A stretch of 35,765 nt of DNA, taken from the NCBI GenBank assembly GCA_023375785.1, contig SZWC01019077.1:12286-48050 (forward strand), read 5' to 3'. Positions 20,843 through 30,949 of this stretch are shown one piece after another; the first letter of the stretch is position 1; each line of letters starts with the position of its first letter. Below the pieces are notes generated by a model. That model worked only from the letters and a program-made list of their open reading frames with translations. It made no database searches and was not told the origin of the DNA. Origin of the DNA: Penium margaritaceum. Taxonomy: Eukaryota; Streptophyta; Zygnematophyceae; Desmidiales; Peniaceae. Position numbers and translations under genes: made by a program.

Positions 20843-21060
20843 CGTGACACTCTGTGTGTACCCTTGAATACAATTTTTTGCTTTGCAAGTACCGATTACA
20901 GGTACCGTACGGTTGTCACCGACAACAACTGCGCCATTCTATGGCTCGTACTTCAGGCCAACGTGACGGGTAAAGCCAAGGCTAGCAAAAGAGGCGTCCC
21001 CTCAAGTGTCAGCAAGTACGTTCACGGGAGCACCAGCTAGGTGTCCTTTGAACTGCATCG
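20740..21060 (-). pseudogene. Aspartic protease domain
   Basis: FKGHLAGAPVNVLADT, a TGA at 21002-21004, then GDASFASLGFTRHVGL: this is where a retropepsin active site (D-S/T-G) belongs. VLNLLDPFDVVLGDPWL (about 20785-20830) is the second conserved block (hydrophobic-Gly-Asp). A second stop, TAG, is at 20939-20941. The older copy reads ADNRGDEAF at the same place, so the stop probably replaced an Arg codon (CGA). The family therefore seems to have Arg between D-T and G, which is unusual for this protease. Confidence 0.7.
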
Positions 21061-21676
21061 TCATGTTGCCTCGACTCTTCCGAGTGAACAGACTCGACGA
21101 CAGTAAACCGAGTTTGTGATAAACACGGAATCTGTACGACGGGCGTCGCAACTCCCATGATTCACCCACTCGAGTCCACATCTTGTGGGCACGTGTGAAT
21201 TCGGCCAGCACCTTCCAGTCTTTAAATTTCACTGGGTCGAAATTGTCGACTAAAGGTACTGTGAATGTGATTGAGCTCATTGCTTTGAGGGCGTTTGCTT
21301 CAATCACTTCGTTACACAACTCTTGCACAGTGGTTGGTGTCGCCACCACTAAGCAGGTTCGGTCATGCATCTCGTCTGGTGATGCAATATTTAGTGGGCA
21401 ATGTCGATCAGCAAGTGCAGAATGAGGTTCCATGAGAGGGGAGAAGACAACAGAGAAATTTGAACTCGTCAAAAACTCAAATTGTTTAACATCCTCGTCA
21501 GAAAACATGAACTCACACTCGTGATCCAGTTTTACCCCTGAGTGGTCCCCACTGACGTCACTCAGGGGTGGGGAAAAGTCGCCCACGGCCCTGTCCGTTA
21601 CCACGGCCGGGCCCATTGCCGCGACCGCGACCCTGTCCACGGCCTTGTCCGTGACCTCCTCCTGCACCATCCCCAC
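21061..21676 (-). other. Open segment between Gag and protease, unknown function
   Basis: An open frame, +1 relative to gag, covers 21676-21002 and overlaps the end of gag by at least 119 bp. Between the Gly/Arg-rich tail and the protease lie about 150 residues, including SPPLSDVSGDHSG, FEFLTSSNFSVVFSPL, IEANALKAMSSITFTVPLVD and NFDPVKFKDWKVLAEF, with no domain I recognise. The same text is retained in the old fragments at 14900-15605 and around 25640-25800, so it is part of the family. Expression would need a frameshift or a spliced transcript. Confidence 0.6.
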
Positions 21677-23639
21677 GAGGTGTTGCTGCTGTAGCTAGCA
21701 CTGCGGCCTCTTGACCACCAGCAGCCTCAGGGCACTTAGCCCTAAAATGGCCCGGCTGCATGCAGTTGTGGCAGAGCTCTTCGCGGAAGGCTGCGTTGCG
21801 ACGCTCACGCGCCGCCTGCAGCTCGTCATTCTCACGGCTGCGCTTGTTGTTGGGACCCTTGTGTCCACCAGCCTTCTTGGCTGGAGGGTTTGTAGGCTGC
21901 TTGCCCTTGGCCTCGCCTCGCTGTCCGGCTGACCCACCAGCCCCAACAGCGTCCACGCGCATGTCGCGCCCCTGATGTGTACGCGCGTTCCGCCGTGCAT
22001 CAGAGTAGTGTTTCAGGTTTGCCGAATACACTTCGCTCATGTAGTCGCGCAACGCCCTCCAGCTTGTCGAAGCTTGGCCAGTGGCTTTCGTGGTGGTCTT
22101 GTCCTTCAGCTTCTCGCTGGTGAGACCATCACGTAAGTACTCCAGCAGCATGCACTTTGGGTACTTGAACGTCTGAGTTCCATCGCCCTCGGTGAAGCTT
22201 TCGGCTTCCTCCATGAGTGCGGTGAACTCGCTCAAGTAGGATTCGAGCGAGCTGCCCAGCTGCCTGAAGTCCTTAATCTTGTGGAAGGTGCGCTGCGCCT
22301 CCTCACGTTGGGTGCACCTCTTGCGCATGATCGCGTAAAAGGTCTCCCACGGCATGGGCTTCCACTCGAGGTGCGGCTGCTGTGCAGTCCACTCCTTGAC
22401 CACGTAATTGCAGAGCTTGTCTTCAAGCCGCGTTGTGGCAAGGTCGCCCCACTGGCTGAGTGGAGCCTTGTGGACACGTAGAACGTGCTCCATGCGGTTC
22501 AGCCAGTCGGTCAACTTCACGCCCTTCCGGAAGATCTCCACACCGTGGAGGAAGGACGTCTTCATGACCGACCCCGGAGTCGTCGAGGTAGGCAAGTCGT
22601 CGCTGCCACCGGCAGTGGCATCCGCAGCTGCGGCACGCTATGCTTGCTGCTGCATCCGCACCTGGGTCACGCTCTGCAACGCCTTGTCGAGGTCGTTGCA
22701 TCGGCGGCTTGCCTCATGGGCGGCCAGGCGCTGCAGCTGGCGATCACGGTCAAGGTCTGTGATGCTCTGCCCGACGTGGGCCAGCAGGTTGGCGAACGCG
22801 AACTTGAGCTTTGATGTCATCACAGCATCGGCGATAGCCTCCAGGGCCTCGCATTCTCCGTGCACCCTTACCCACTGCAAGAGGGTACGGTTTGCGTACA
22901 CGCCTCCTAGGAGTCCCACCTTTCGGAGGAGACTCTCGTCGGCGACGACGCTTGAGTGGACGCTGCCTTGCCCCATTGCGGCCGCATCGTAGGAAGGAGG
23001 GTCTGTCCCCATTCCTCCGAGTGGTGCCGTATCTCCACCACCGGAGGTGATCTTGAGTCGGCCTGCGGCCTCGACAGCAAACTTCGCGAGCCTATGACGA
23101 TCATCGCGAATTGCCTTTGCGGCGACGTCGTCCGGCTCGTTCTCGCAGGAACTTCCCGTGTGGTTGCTTTCAACGCCCTTACTGCTCTCGGCAATCTCGC
23201 TGCCGTCGGCACCTTCAGGCGATGCGGCGGTCGTCTTGCCCTTCTCGAGCAATCGGCTCGAGTTCGTCACACGACGATGGCGATGGTCGCGATCCTCGTT
23301 GCCTTTGCCATCGTCGACATCGTGCTCTTTGTCGGGGTATCCCCCCGGGAGATCCTCCTCCATGGCATCGTCCGTCGCGTGGGGGTCGCCCACGTGCGCG
23401 TCGACGTGCTCGTCAAGCACCCTTTTCGCGTCCGCACGCTGCTCGGTATCGCCGAGGTAGGCGTCGGTTGCCTTCGGCGGTAGGATTGCCCTTGGCGGTA
23501 CGGTTCCCTTTGGGTTGGCAACCGTGCTCGCTGCGGCGGCTCCCAAAACTTGGAGTCCGCCGAGAGCTCGTGGTGAGGCCGTCACCACCTTGCCCTTGTT
23601 GGTCCTAGACGGTCCGGCACTTGCCATCTCGTCGCTCAT
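21558..23639 (-). pseudogene. Gag polyprotein, extended N-terminus, in-frame amber
   Basis: One frame of 693 codons runs from ATG 23637-23639 to a stop at 21558, interrupted only by a TAG at 22638-22640 (codon 334, where QQQA-stop-RAAAAD suggests CAG). The first half is acidic and charged, with a putative helix LDRDRQLQRLAAHEASRRCN. After the stop comes the usual Gag core (LTDWLNRMEHVLRVHKAPLS, W-x-T-x-YA, YLSEFTALMEEAESF), then the CCHC knuckle CHNCMQPGHFRAKC and a long Gly/Arg/Gln-rich tail (GQGRGQGRGRGNGPGRGNGQ). Gag forms the particle and the knuckle binds RNA. The 330-residue N-terminal part is not typical of Ty3/gypsy Gag, and I recognise no domain in it. Confidence 0.85.
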
Positions 23640-24470
23640 GCAACTAGCACGTGAAGACCGTTGTGAGGATCACCCCACTACTTTGAGGAATCGCCTCCTA
23701 AAGTCACGCTCTCACGATTGGTGAGGCAATTTCAATTTATATTTCTATTTTCCTAGGCCGCCACGTCGGCACAAGGTCGTGGGTTTAGAAACTAGTCCTC
23801 CTAGGCCGTGACTCACGGCACTTGGTAGCAACTAGGATCTAGGAAAACAGAAAATCAAGATACAAGGGAGTAACAAGAATTGTGAGTACCGCTCACAAAA
23901 CTAAGACAAAGAGCAAGAAGAGAAGCAAGTACAAGGTCTACAACAAAACATTACTTTTCTTCTTGTCTTCTTGTCTTCTTGTCTTCTTGTCTTCCTTGGC
24001 CTCCTCTTGAGTCTTCTTTGCGCGTCTTGTGCCCCTTGGCGGCGTCCTCCTTGAGCCGGCGTCATTGGAGGAGCCGCCAAAAATCCCCAAGGTGGCACCC
24101 TCCTTCTTTTTAGGGTGCTCTCAGGTCGTGAGAGTCCCTAAGCTTGGGGAGGGGCGCTGTCCCAGTTTTTGATGAAGGGGTTTTGAAGGAACCTTGAAGA
24201 TGGAGAGGATTTTGTAGTTTTTGAGGGTGGGGACTCCCCACCCCAGCCCACAAAAATCTTCCTAGCCCTCTGGAAGTGAGGAGAGGCTGGAAGGAAGAGT
24301 CTCCACAAAGTAGAGCTTTGTTCAAGCTCTCTAACGCAATTTACGGTGCTTCAATCCGTGAAGTGTGGATGCTGTAGTCCGTTCTGGCATTTTTGCTGCT
24401 GCTTGCAGCTGTCGGCGGCGTTTTATCTATATCGTAGCCGCCGTTTCCGTCGAACCTTTGGTCGCAAGGG
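23640..24470 (-). other. 5' leader of the element
   Basis: Between the primer-binding site and the gag ATG lie about 830 bp without a significant open frame. They include a four-unit 8-bp tandem repeat (TTGTCTTC, about 23962-23995). The older copy retains a related leader at about 26540-27490. The length is generous for a Ty3/gypsy leader; it may carry packaging signals, but none is identifiable. Confidence 0.7.
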
Positions 24471-24490
24471 TCGTCTGGCTCTGAGAACCA
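24471..24490 (-). promoter_or_regulatory. Putative tRNA primer-binding site
   Basis: On the coding strand, one base after the 5' LTR, the sequence reads TGGTTCTCAGAGCCAGACGA. TGG complements the CCA end of a tRNA, and the TCAGAGCCA core resembles the initiator-Met site (TGGTATCAGAGCC) with one or two extra bases. The tRNA cannot be settled without the species' tRNA set. Confidence 0.7.
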
Positions 24491-24491
24491 C

Positions 24492-25180
24492 TGTAACGGG
24501 CCGAGTCTCTAGCTCCTACTCTGAACTCGTCGTCGAAGTTCGCAGAATGGCGTTCTCAGTCCGCGTCAGGGGTTTACCCCCTTCGCAAGACTGAGGGGCA
24601 ATCGTCATCAACGACCGAGAGCAGGGAGACTTGACTATTTCGTGTCTTCGGAGGCCCATTTCCGTTTTTAACCAAACCCCTGGTTTTGGGACCCAAACCG
24701 GGGGTTTATACCTCGAAATAGTGTGTTTGCACGAGCTATTTTGTTCGTTTTATGTCAAAGTTCGTCGTAAACAAACTTCGATTCACGTTTTTGTCGTTCT
24801 GGCGCGAAATCGTCGCGTGCGAGGCACGTTGGCGATTTCGCACCAGTTGTTTTGACCTCACCCTCGCTCCCCCTATCCCTCGCCCTCTCTTGCTCGTTTG
24901 CAAGGAGGGCGAGGGGGGGCGAGGGCCCGAGGCCACGAGGCCTCGCCCTTGAGGCCCTCGTGGCCTCTCAGCCGCCGATCGGGCTGAGGCCGCGATCGGC
25001 GGCTGGTGGCTGGCCGGCCGGTCACTTGGCCGGCCGCCGGCCGTCCAGCCGGCCGGCAGCAAGCTGGCCGGCGGCCAGCGAAGTGCTGGCCGCCGGCCAG
25101 CCCTCGCTGACGCGAGGGGTGGTGCGCAACCACCCCTCGCTTCAGCGAGGTGGGAGGGCCGAACCGGCCCTCCCGCTACA
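24492..25180 (-). repeat. 5' LTR (689 bp)
   Basis: Same ends as the 3' LTR and the same internal order of blocks, without one 11-bp GGCCGGCCGGT unit. It contains the element's promoter in U3, but I cannot point to a convincing TATA box. Target AGCAA follows at 25181-25185. Confidence 0.95.
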
Positions 25181-25185
25181 AGCAA
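25181..25185. repeat. Target-site duplication, right copy
   Basis: AGCAA immediately follows the CGCTACA end of the LTR and matches 16702-16706. Removing 16707-25185 rejoins the older element's integrase sequence with a sensible alignment (CTCTCCACAGCAA then AGTAGGCACCACTAG against CTCTTCACCAATGAAGAGGGTACCACTGG at 18288). Confidence 0.9.
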
Positions 25186-27500
25186 AGTAGGCACCACTAG
25201 ATTTCAACCACTCTTCAACAGAAACTGTGTGAACTTCATTAAATTATACACCAAGTCGTTCATCACAAACTCTGTTGGTGCCAGGAATTTGTCCTGGTAA
25301 TTCATGGAAGATTCCATGTATGTGCGGGACATCCGCACATTGGTTGGATCAAGAAGGTTGAATATGTGCAATGTGACACGTGTGTATCCTTCGATGCACT
25401 TCTTTTTTGTTTGCACATACCAATCATGGGTACCATACGGTTTTCATAGACAAAAATACAACATCTGATGGTTTGTGCTTCAATACCAGCCTTTAGGTAA
25501 AGCTACACTGGTGAAGGCTTCATCTCCTCTGTTGTCGGCTAGCATTTTCAAAAGAGCACAAGTGAAGTAACCTAGGAGCTACATCATCATGCAGCCTCTT
25601 TTCAACATAGTGAAAATGCTTGATGATGGCAAGTAGAGTTCTTGGTGAACACGGAACCAACTATTTCCATGGATATCGTTAATCCCATTTTGAACCTACT
25701 TTGTTCCACATCGTATTGCTACACGCAGATTTTTTTGCACCTTCTAGTCTTAAAGTATCAGTGGGTGAAAATCGTTGACCAAAGGTACCACAAACGTGCT
25801 CGCCCACCAGAGGGGGGTATGGTTTGCATTCACGTCTCCAAGGGGCCCAGCTTCTGAAGGAAGTTGTTGACCATAATAATGGAGACGTGTAAATGTCCCA
25901 TCATACCTATGTTGTATGAGAGGGGATCTATCATCACTCCTCGGGATGGTGTTGCACCTCCATTGTCAGTGCTAATCTTGAGTCACCCTGCTACCTCGGT
26001 GGTTGCCTCAACAAGCTTCCGATGCATAGAGTAGATTGATTTTGCTAAAGCATTGGCTGGCTTGTAGTCACAGGAACTTCCCGCATGGTTGTTGTTGATG
26101 CCATTGTTACTATTGGCAGCATCAGTGCTATCTATAGCTTGCTTAGAATCAGCGGTGGCCTTTCCGTTTCTGAGTGATCGATTCACGTTTGCCTTGTGGA
26201 GATGACGATGGTCACGATTCTTGTCCATGTCATGGTCATCGTGCTCTTCTTTAGGGTCCATGCTTTGGTGGTCCTCCCAAGTGCATTCTTTGTCACATGG
26301 AAGTTACCCTCGTGCATGTCCACGTGCGCATCAAGCACTTGAACGTGTTTGCATGCTTTCTCATCTTGGCAAGTCTAGCACGAGTTGCCTTTGATGACAT
26401 GATAATCGTTGATTTGTCTACCGTACTTACAACAGAGTTTCCTAGTATTTGGAGTCAGCTAAGGGTGTGTGGTGAGGCCGTCACCGCGTTGGCCTTGTGG
26501 GTTTTGGACTTTCGACACTTGCCATATTATCCTAAATGAAACTAGCATGTCAGTAGCATTTTGTGAAGGACTCTCCAAAACTTCACAGGGGTGTCACCTC
26601 TCTTGTTTTCGTTGCTTTGTGGTTGGTGAAACAAGAAAACAATACGTTTCTAATTTGCTATGTCATCATAGACGGCACAAACAACGCGGAAAGATCTATA
26701 GGTTCCCAGGTTGCCACGATCAGCACAAGTATGTGGTATAAAGGGATGGTGTTCTACGCTGTCGCGTTTAGCACAAGCACGTGGATTAAAGTCTATCGTC
26801 CTGCGTCATAACATATGGCACTAGATAGCCTATGTGGCCTGGAAAAAATTCAACCAAGATAACGGATAATGAAGCAAAAGGAAATCGAGCACCGCTCACT
26901 GAGTGAGAAGGGGACTGGAGCAACTATATTCTATAGATTGAAACCCCACAAAATCCTCCATCGCTTCCCTTGTCTTCTCTTTTGCCTGTTGGCCTTCCTT
27001 GGCCTCCTCTTCAAATCCTTTGGCATGTATTTCACTTCTTTAACGATGGCTCTCTTCAACCCACGGCGGTGGGGAGGCCCAGGAAAAAAAGCCCTCCAGC
27101 TCCTCCATTTGTCTTGGTACCCTCTCAATTATTGGGACACCTTGTTTGTAGAGAAACACCCTTCTCCAATTTCATGTCAAAGGAAAGGAAGAAGAGGTTC
27201 AAGAACAATGAGAAAAGAGGGTAGCTTAGCCGTAGGCACTCCCTACCCATCCCACAAGAATTTGCATAGCCCTCCTGGAGAAGGGGAGATGATGAGAGAT
27301 ATTGGAAAACAACAAAGTGGGTCTAGATGCACCCATGGCTGTGAGCGCAATGGAAGGCAATGCAAATGTCCAAAAAGAGATGCCTACAATCCCATGATTG
27401 AGCACTTGACATGTGCCTTTGTAGGATGTGTCAGGTATTTGACACCTCCTACCATCCCATACATGCTTTATCTTCAGCCACTATGCCTACGCATCCACAT
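25186..27500 (-). pseudogene. Older chromovirus, 5' part with two internal deletions
   Basis: Colinear with the intact element but shortened. 25186-25342 matches its integrase (about 18290-18452); a jump at about 25343 leads to protease (about 20818-21262); a second jump at about 25804 leads to gag (22868 onward); leader homology then reaches about 27490. RT, RNase H, most of integrase and the Gag core with its knuckle are gone. Minus-strand gag text at 25983-26261 (KNRDHRHLHKAN, SSCDYKPANALAKSI) parallels EDRDHRHRR and SSCENEPDDVAAKAI of the younger copy. 27500-27640 may contain a ruined 5' LTR start (CCCCCATCCTTGTTGCAGGGG), but this is weak. Confidence 0.8.
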
Positions 27501-28789
27501 TGTTTGATTGGTGGGGGAGGTTGGATGACAATCTCCATGCTCCCAGTGGAGAACTTGTAGGATAGAACCCCCATCCTTGTTGCAGGGGAGTGGATACCTT
27601 TGGAAGCCATGGTACACTATTTGTTCCACTATTGTAAGAATAAGGTGGGTATTGAACAACCACAAAATGCATTTCAAACAATTTACTCCTTCAATGGACT
27701 TTGTGGGCGACGGATGGACACCTATGCAATGAAATGTATGGGCACATTTCCAGCCGCATATCCATCCACATGTACCATTCGTATTCATACATTAGAGCCC
27801 ACTCGCAAAACTGCATATGCAGATTCCTCTACAACGATTGTGCGTTTGTACAAGAGGGGCAAGTCAGGGATGCAGAAAGGTCCCATAGTTCTCGTTATTG
27901 AGGTCCTCACTACGTGTTTGTTGAAAAGGTGCATGAGATTCCCTCTGTCATTGCGGACAAACCGTTCAGAGTGAGTGCTGGTGTTTGAATATCCTTTGGT
28001 TGTCATGTCCAACCCCAATGGTTTGACGCATCGTTCGTGAGAGTTCGTTGACGGTTTTTTTCATTAGTGTCCATCAATAGGCACCTGTTCTTTATGATTG
28101 AAGGGCTTGTTTTTAGCGAGCTGCTGTATTGGACCTTTTTCCCCATCCCATGGCTTTGTGATTTCTCCTGTAAAGTGTGTTGGTAACTCCAGCATTGCGA
28201 CTTCGGACGTATATAACGATTCTTGCAACCTCTTCAGAATACTACATTATCGCCTAATTCTGCAATTAGAATCATGATTATCGAGTTTCAGAACGGCAAT
28301 GTACCCCTTGTGGGTTGGTCCTCAATGGTTCAATACTAGTCTTTTTTTGTACGAATGATGGCACGATTAAGAATCTCAGTTTAATGCGTTTACTCGTCAC
28401 AGTGTTGGCTCAGTAATCGATCGAGGGCCTGGGTGTTCTCAAGCGTGCTTGCTTGGTCCTCAATGTCGGCCAAGTGCCGCAAGCCGTTGATGTGCTCGCT
28501 TGATTTCAAGCATGAAATTCTTGTCGAACGAATGCTCAAGTGGAAAGAACTGCCATGAGGCAGATTGGACAGGGTCCTGGTTGAATTTCATCGCAGGTTA
28601 CCCTCTGAACACTTTAACCAGAACTATACATTACTTGTTCTCTGGTGGTGGAATGAACGTATAAAATTGCATTCGTGAAAAGTGGTGTAAATTTTGACGG
28701 TTTTAGCTTCACACATTGTATTCATATGGTATCGAAGCTACTACACCCATAAACAATGTTTGCTTTATGTGCAAATACAAGTTTGGGTA
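27501..28789. other. No recognisable gene
   Basis: Apart from a possible decayed LTR start noted for the preceding element, this holds short open frames only (the longest is 124 codons, plus strand, 27600-27974). None shows a motif I know. No tRNA, tandem repeat or inverted repeat was seen. Confidence 0.4.
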
Positions 28790-29545
28790 CGTAGAGGGAT
28801 TGCCCACGAAATTTGATTGTGTGTATGCCCTTCTCGGCGGACGGAATAGTATTAATGTCTTATCCGGCGTTCGGAATAATAACACTCCCCAACCCATTGG
28901 CCTAAGGATACTGACACTTTACCTATGAACATGAAGAAATCGTAACATGTTTGCGTTACATGCAATACAACATCGACATGCTGACACCGACAATTTTGTT
29001 GCAAAATCACAAATCCATCTTTTTATGGGAGTCTGTTTGTGGTTTGTATGGGGAGTCTAAGGCTACCCATGAGTTGAAAGGGAACCTACTCGAAACCGCT
29101 ATCGCGAGGTCCAACAAGACAACACGCAAAAACAAAACCCTCAGACCCGAATGTACTTTGGGGTTAGGTTTGACTACGTTTACATGTAAAACCACGGGGG
29201 CTTGCGAAGCAAAAAAAAAACACAAAACGGGCATTTTTTCTTGGTCTAAAGAATGAGCGCTTTCGCTCGATCGGTATGGAGCGATGAGCTCCTCTTTTTA
29301 CCGACAGGCAAACCCCCTGTTTGATGTAGTGTTTTGTGTTCATACAAAACCCTAAATCAAACCAGAGGGGTTGCGTTATGGAAAGAAAAACAAAACAAAG
29401 AGCTCATCGCTCGATCATGATTCTTGCGTAGGAGCAAGAATCGCAAGGGGTTCATCATGCCCCACCTCGTCTTACTCAATGAACGGCGCTTGCCGCTGAC
29501 CAAACATGATGAAGCGAGTGGACATGGCAGTCCTCTTTTATAAGT
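28790..29545 (+). repeat. Long form of the foldback repeat family, copy 2
   Basis: The right part (about 29070-29545) matches foldback copy 1 (3650-4145), including its own inverted repeat: about 29258-29340 against 29343-29425 (ATGGAGCGATGAGCTC... and the reverse of GAGCTCATCGCTCGATC). The left part (28800-28930, and 28960-29060) matches copy 3 at 31440-30950 in reverse. Plus-strand text VLSGVRNNNTPQPIGLRILT parallels ILSGVQNNDTPLPIGLRVLI in copy 3. I do not recognise a protein family, and stops occur downstream. It could be a degraded coding sequence or a structural repeat. Confidence 0.55.
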
Positions 29546-29875
29546 CACTAGGTACAGCATCAATATAATGTTTTCGCTGGGTAGGGCATTACCTATCCCA
29601 TCGCAAATTGGGTAGAATGGTTGTTGTGCCCTGCATGTTTAATGCTTTGATATGTTTGGTGAGGCTCATGACATGCATAGATTTTGCTACATGTCTCACT
29701 TAAGCTCATCGGTTGACCAAAACCATTCTATATTGCACATGGCATGGATTGAATTGAATGCCTTATACGCGCTTGTACGTAGAGGTCATACCATTAGATC
29801 CTTAAAGTGATGTTGTCTTCCATTGATTTTTGTGGAGATGTTTTGCTCGTCTCCTAGCGTTAGGGCTAAAAGCGG

Positions 29876-30035
29876 TATGACCGGTACCGCGGTACACCAC
29901 GATTTTGTACCGTTGTATTGCTAGTACGGCAGTACGGTTTCTTTTTTGCGATACCGGTACGGTATCGGTACTGACCTGTCAAGGTATCCCTATATCAAAC
30001 CGCAGTATTGTACCGCGGCACAATGCTGTGGTACC
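29876..30035. repeat. GGTACCGCGGTAC-motif cluster 1
   Basis: Multiple copies and variants: CCGGTACCGCGGTACAC (29881-29897), TTTGTACCGTTG, GTACGGCAGTACGG, GATACCGGTACGGTATCGGTAC and TTGTACCGCGGCAC (about 30007-30020). It is dense and palindromic, like subterminal repeats of some DNA transposons. Whether an element begins here is not clear. Confidence 0.55.
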
Positions 30036-30624
30036 GTTCTTAAGACAAACATCAAAATGCAAGTTTACCGATGTTGCATTACTGTTGGGCAATAGAGCAT
30101 AATGTTTCGTGGATGGAGGAATGCAACTTTGGCACGGTGACGCACGTCGAGTGGAGCAGTTATACTTTTGAAACGTCTCTTTCAATTAGGTCACCAAACT
30201 TCCGTGCCCCCTGAAAGAAGAAGATTAACATCAAAAGCTGAAACCATCAACTCGGGGGTATTTCTATCAAACTATCCAAGCATTGTTTCTCATCCGCCAG
30301 TCAATGTTACAACGAGGAGCAAGTCAAAAACAAAGGTCAAATGTGGGGTTCATGGGGTGTAGGTGCAACAAGCTACGTAGAATGTTAAGGATTGAGCATT
30401 TATCGGTTTGATATTTCCTTTCTATCACGTCTGCCTATTCTAGGACAGGGTACATATTTTCCAAATCTATTGATTGTTTTACTATCGACAAGCTTTGTCA
30501 AATATGATTGTCTGCAAGATATATATGTTATCTCTCAGGCACCGTCTTTTTTCATGTAGGGAAACGCAACCCTCTCACAAGCTCGTATGGATATTGTTGA
30601 TTTGGTTTAAAACCTATCCATTGA
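30036..30624. other. Spacer between motif clusters, no gene recognised
   Basis: AT-rich, with short open frames only (64 codons at 30168-30362, no known motif). If the clusters on either side are element ends, this would be interior DNA of a non-autonomous element. Confidence 0.35.
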
Positions 30625-30720
30625 GTACCGTGGTACTGATCTTGTAGCGCGGTAGAATGTGACCTTCAAACAAGGGTGTATCGTGTACCATGGCACTCTT
30701 AAAATACCGCGGTGCTTTAC
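30625..30720. repeat. GGTACCGCGGTAC-motif cluster 2
   Basis: Variants include GAGTACCGTGGTACTG (about 30623-30638), TGTAGCGCGGTAG, TGTACCATGGCAC and AAATACCGCGGTGC (about 30700-30713). They are looser than cluster 1. Confidence 0.45.
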
Positions 30721-30949
30721 CAATGGGCATCATAACCCTTCTACTCAACTCGCAAGGGGGTTGGTAACGCCGTACCAAGCTAACACATTCTATTGACGCC
30801 CTGCCCATCGACTTGAAAAACGAGAGTGCCCTGCAAACTCTCTTCACCACCCTCGATTAGTGGCACGTGTCGCTGGTCAAGCAAAGCGCGATGGGGCATG
30901 TCGACCCCCCTTACGACTCTCGCTCCCTCGCGAGAATCACGATCGAGCC

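Larger units (their letters stand above)
16707..25180 (-). mobile_element. Full-length chromovirus-type Ty3/gypsy retrotransposon
   Basis: The element spans 8474 bp and is read on the minus strand: 5' LTR 24492-25180, primer-binding site, leader, gag, spacer, protease, RT, RNase H, integrase, chromodomain, polypurine tract, 3' LTR 16707-17406. RT-RNase H before integrase defines Ty3/gypsy, and the chromodomain places it among chromoviruses. A hand alignment of the LTRs gives about 45 substitutions over 689 positions plus one 11-bp length difference, so insertion is not recent. At least seven stops, one frameshift and an RT deletion make it non-autonomous. It is inserted in an older relative. 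Confidence 0.95.

Noticed and set aside
22408-23639. Plus-strand open frames over gag (up to 194 codons)
   Set aside because: Shadows of the GC-rich gag frame; low complexity and no family match.
23958-23995. CRISPR-like array
   Set aside because: Four 8-bp units without spacers: a microsatellite in the retrotransposon leader.
25204-25416. Chimeric protease-integrase frame as a new gene
   Set aside because: A 70-codon reading across a deletion in a decayed element; more simply chance frame preservation.
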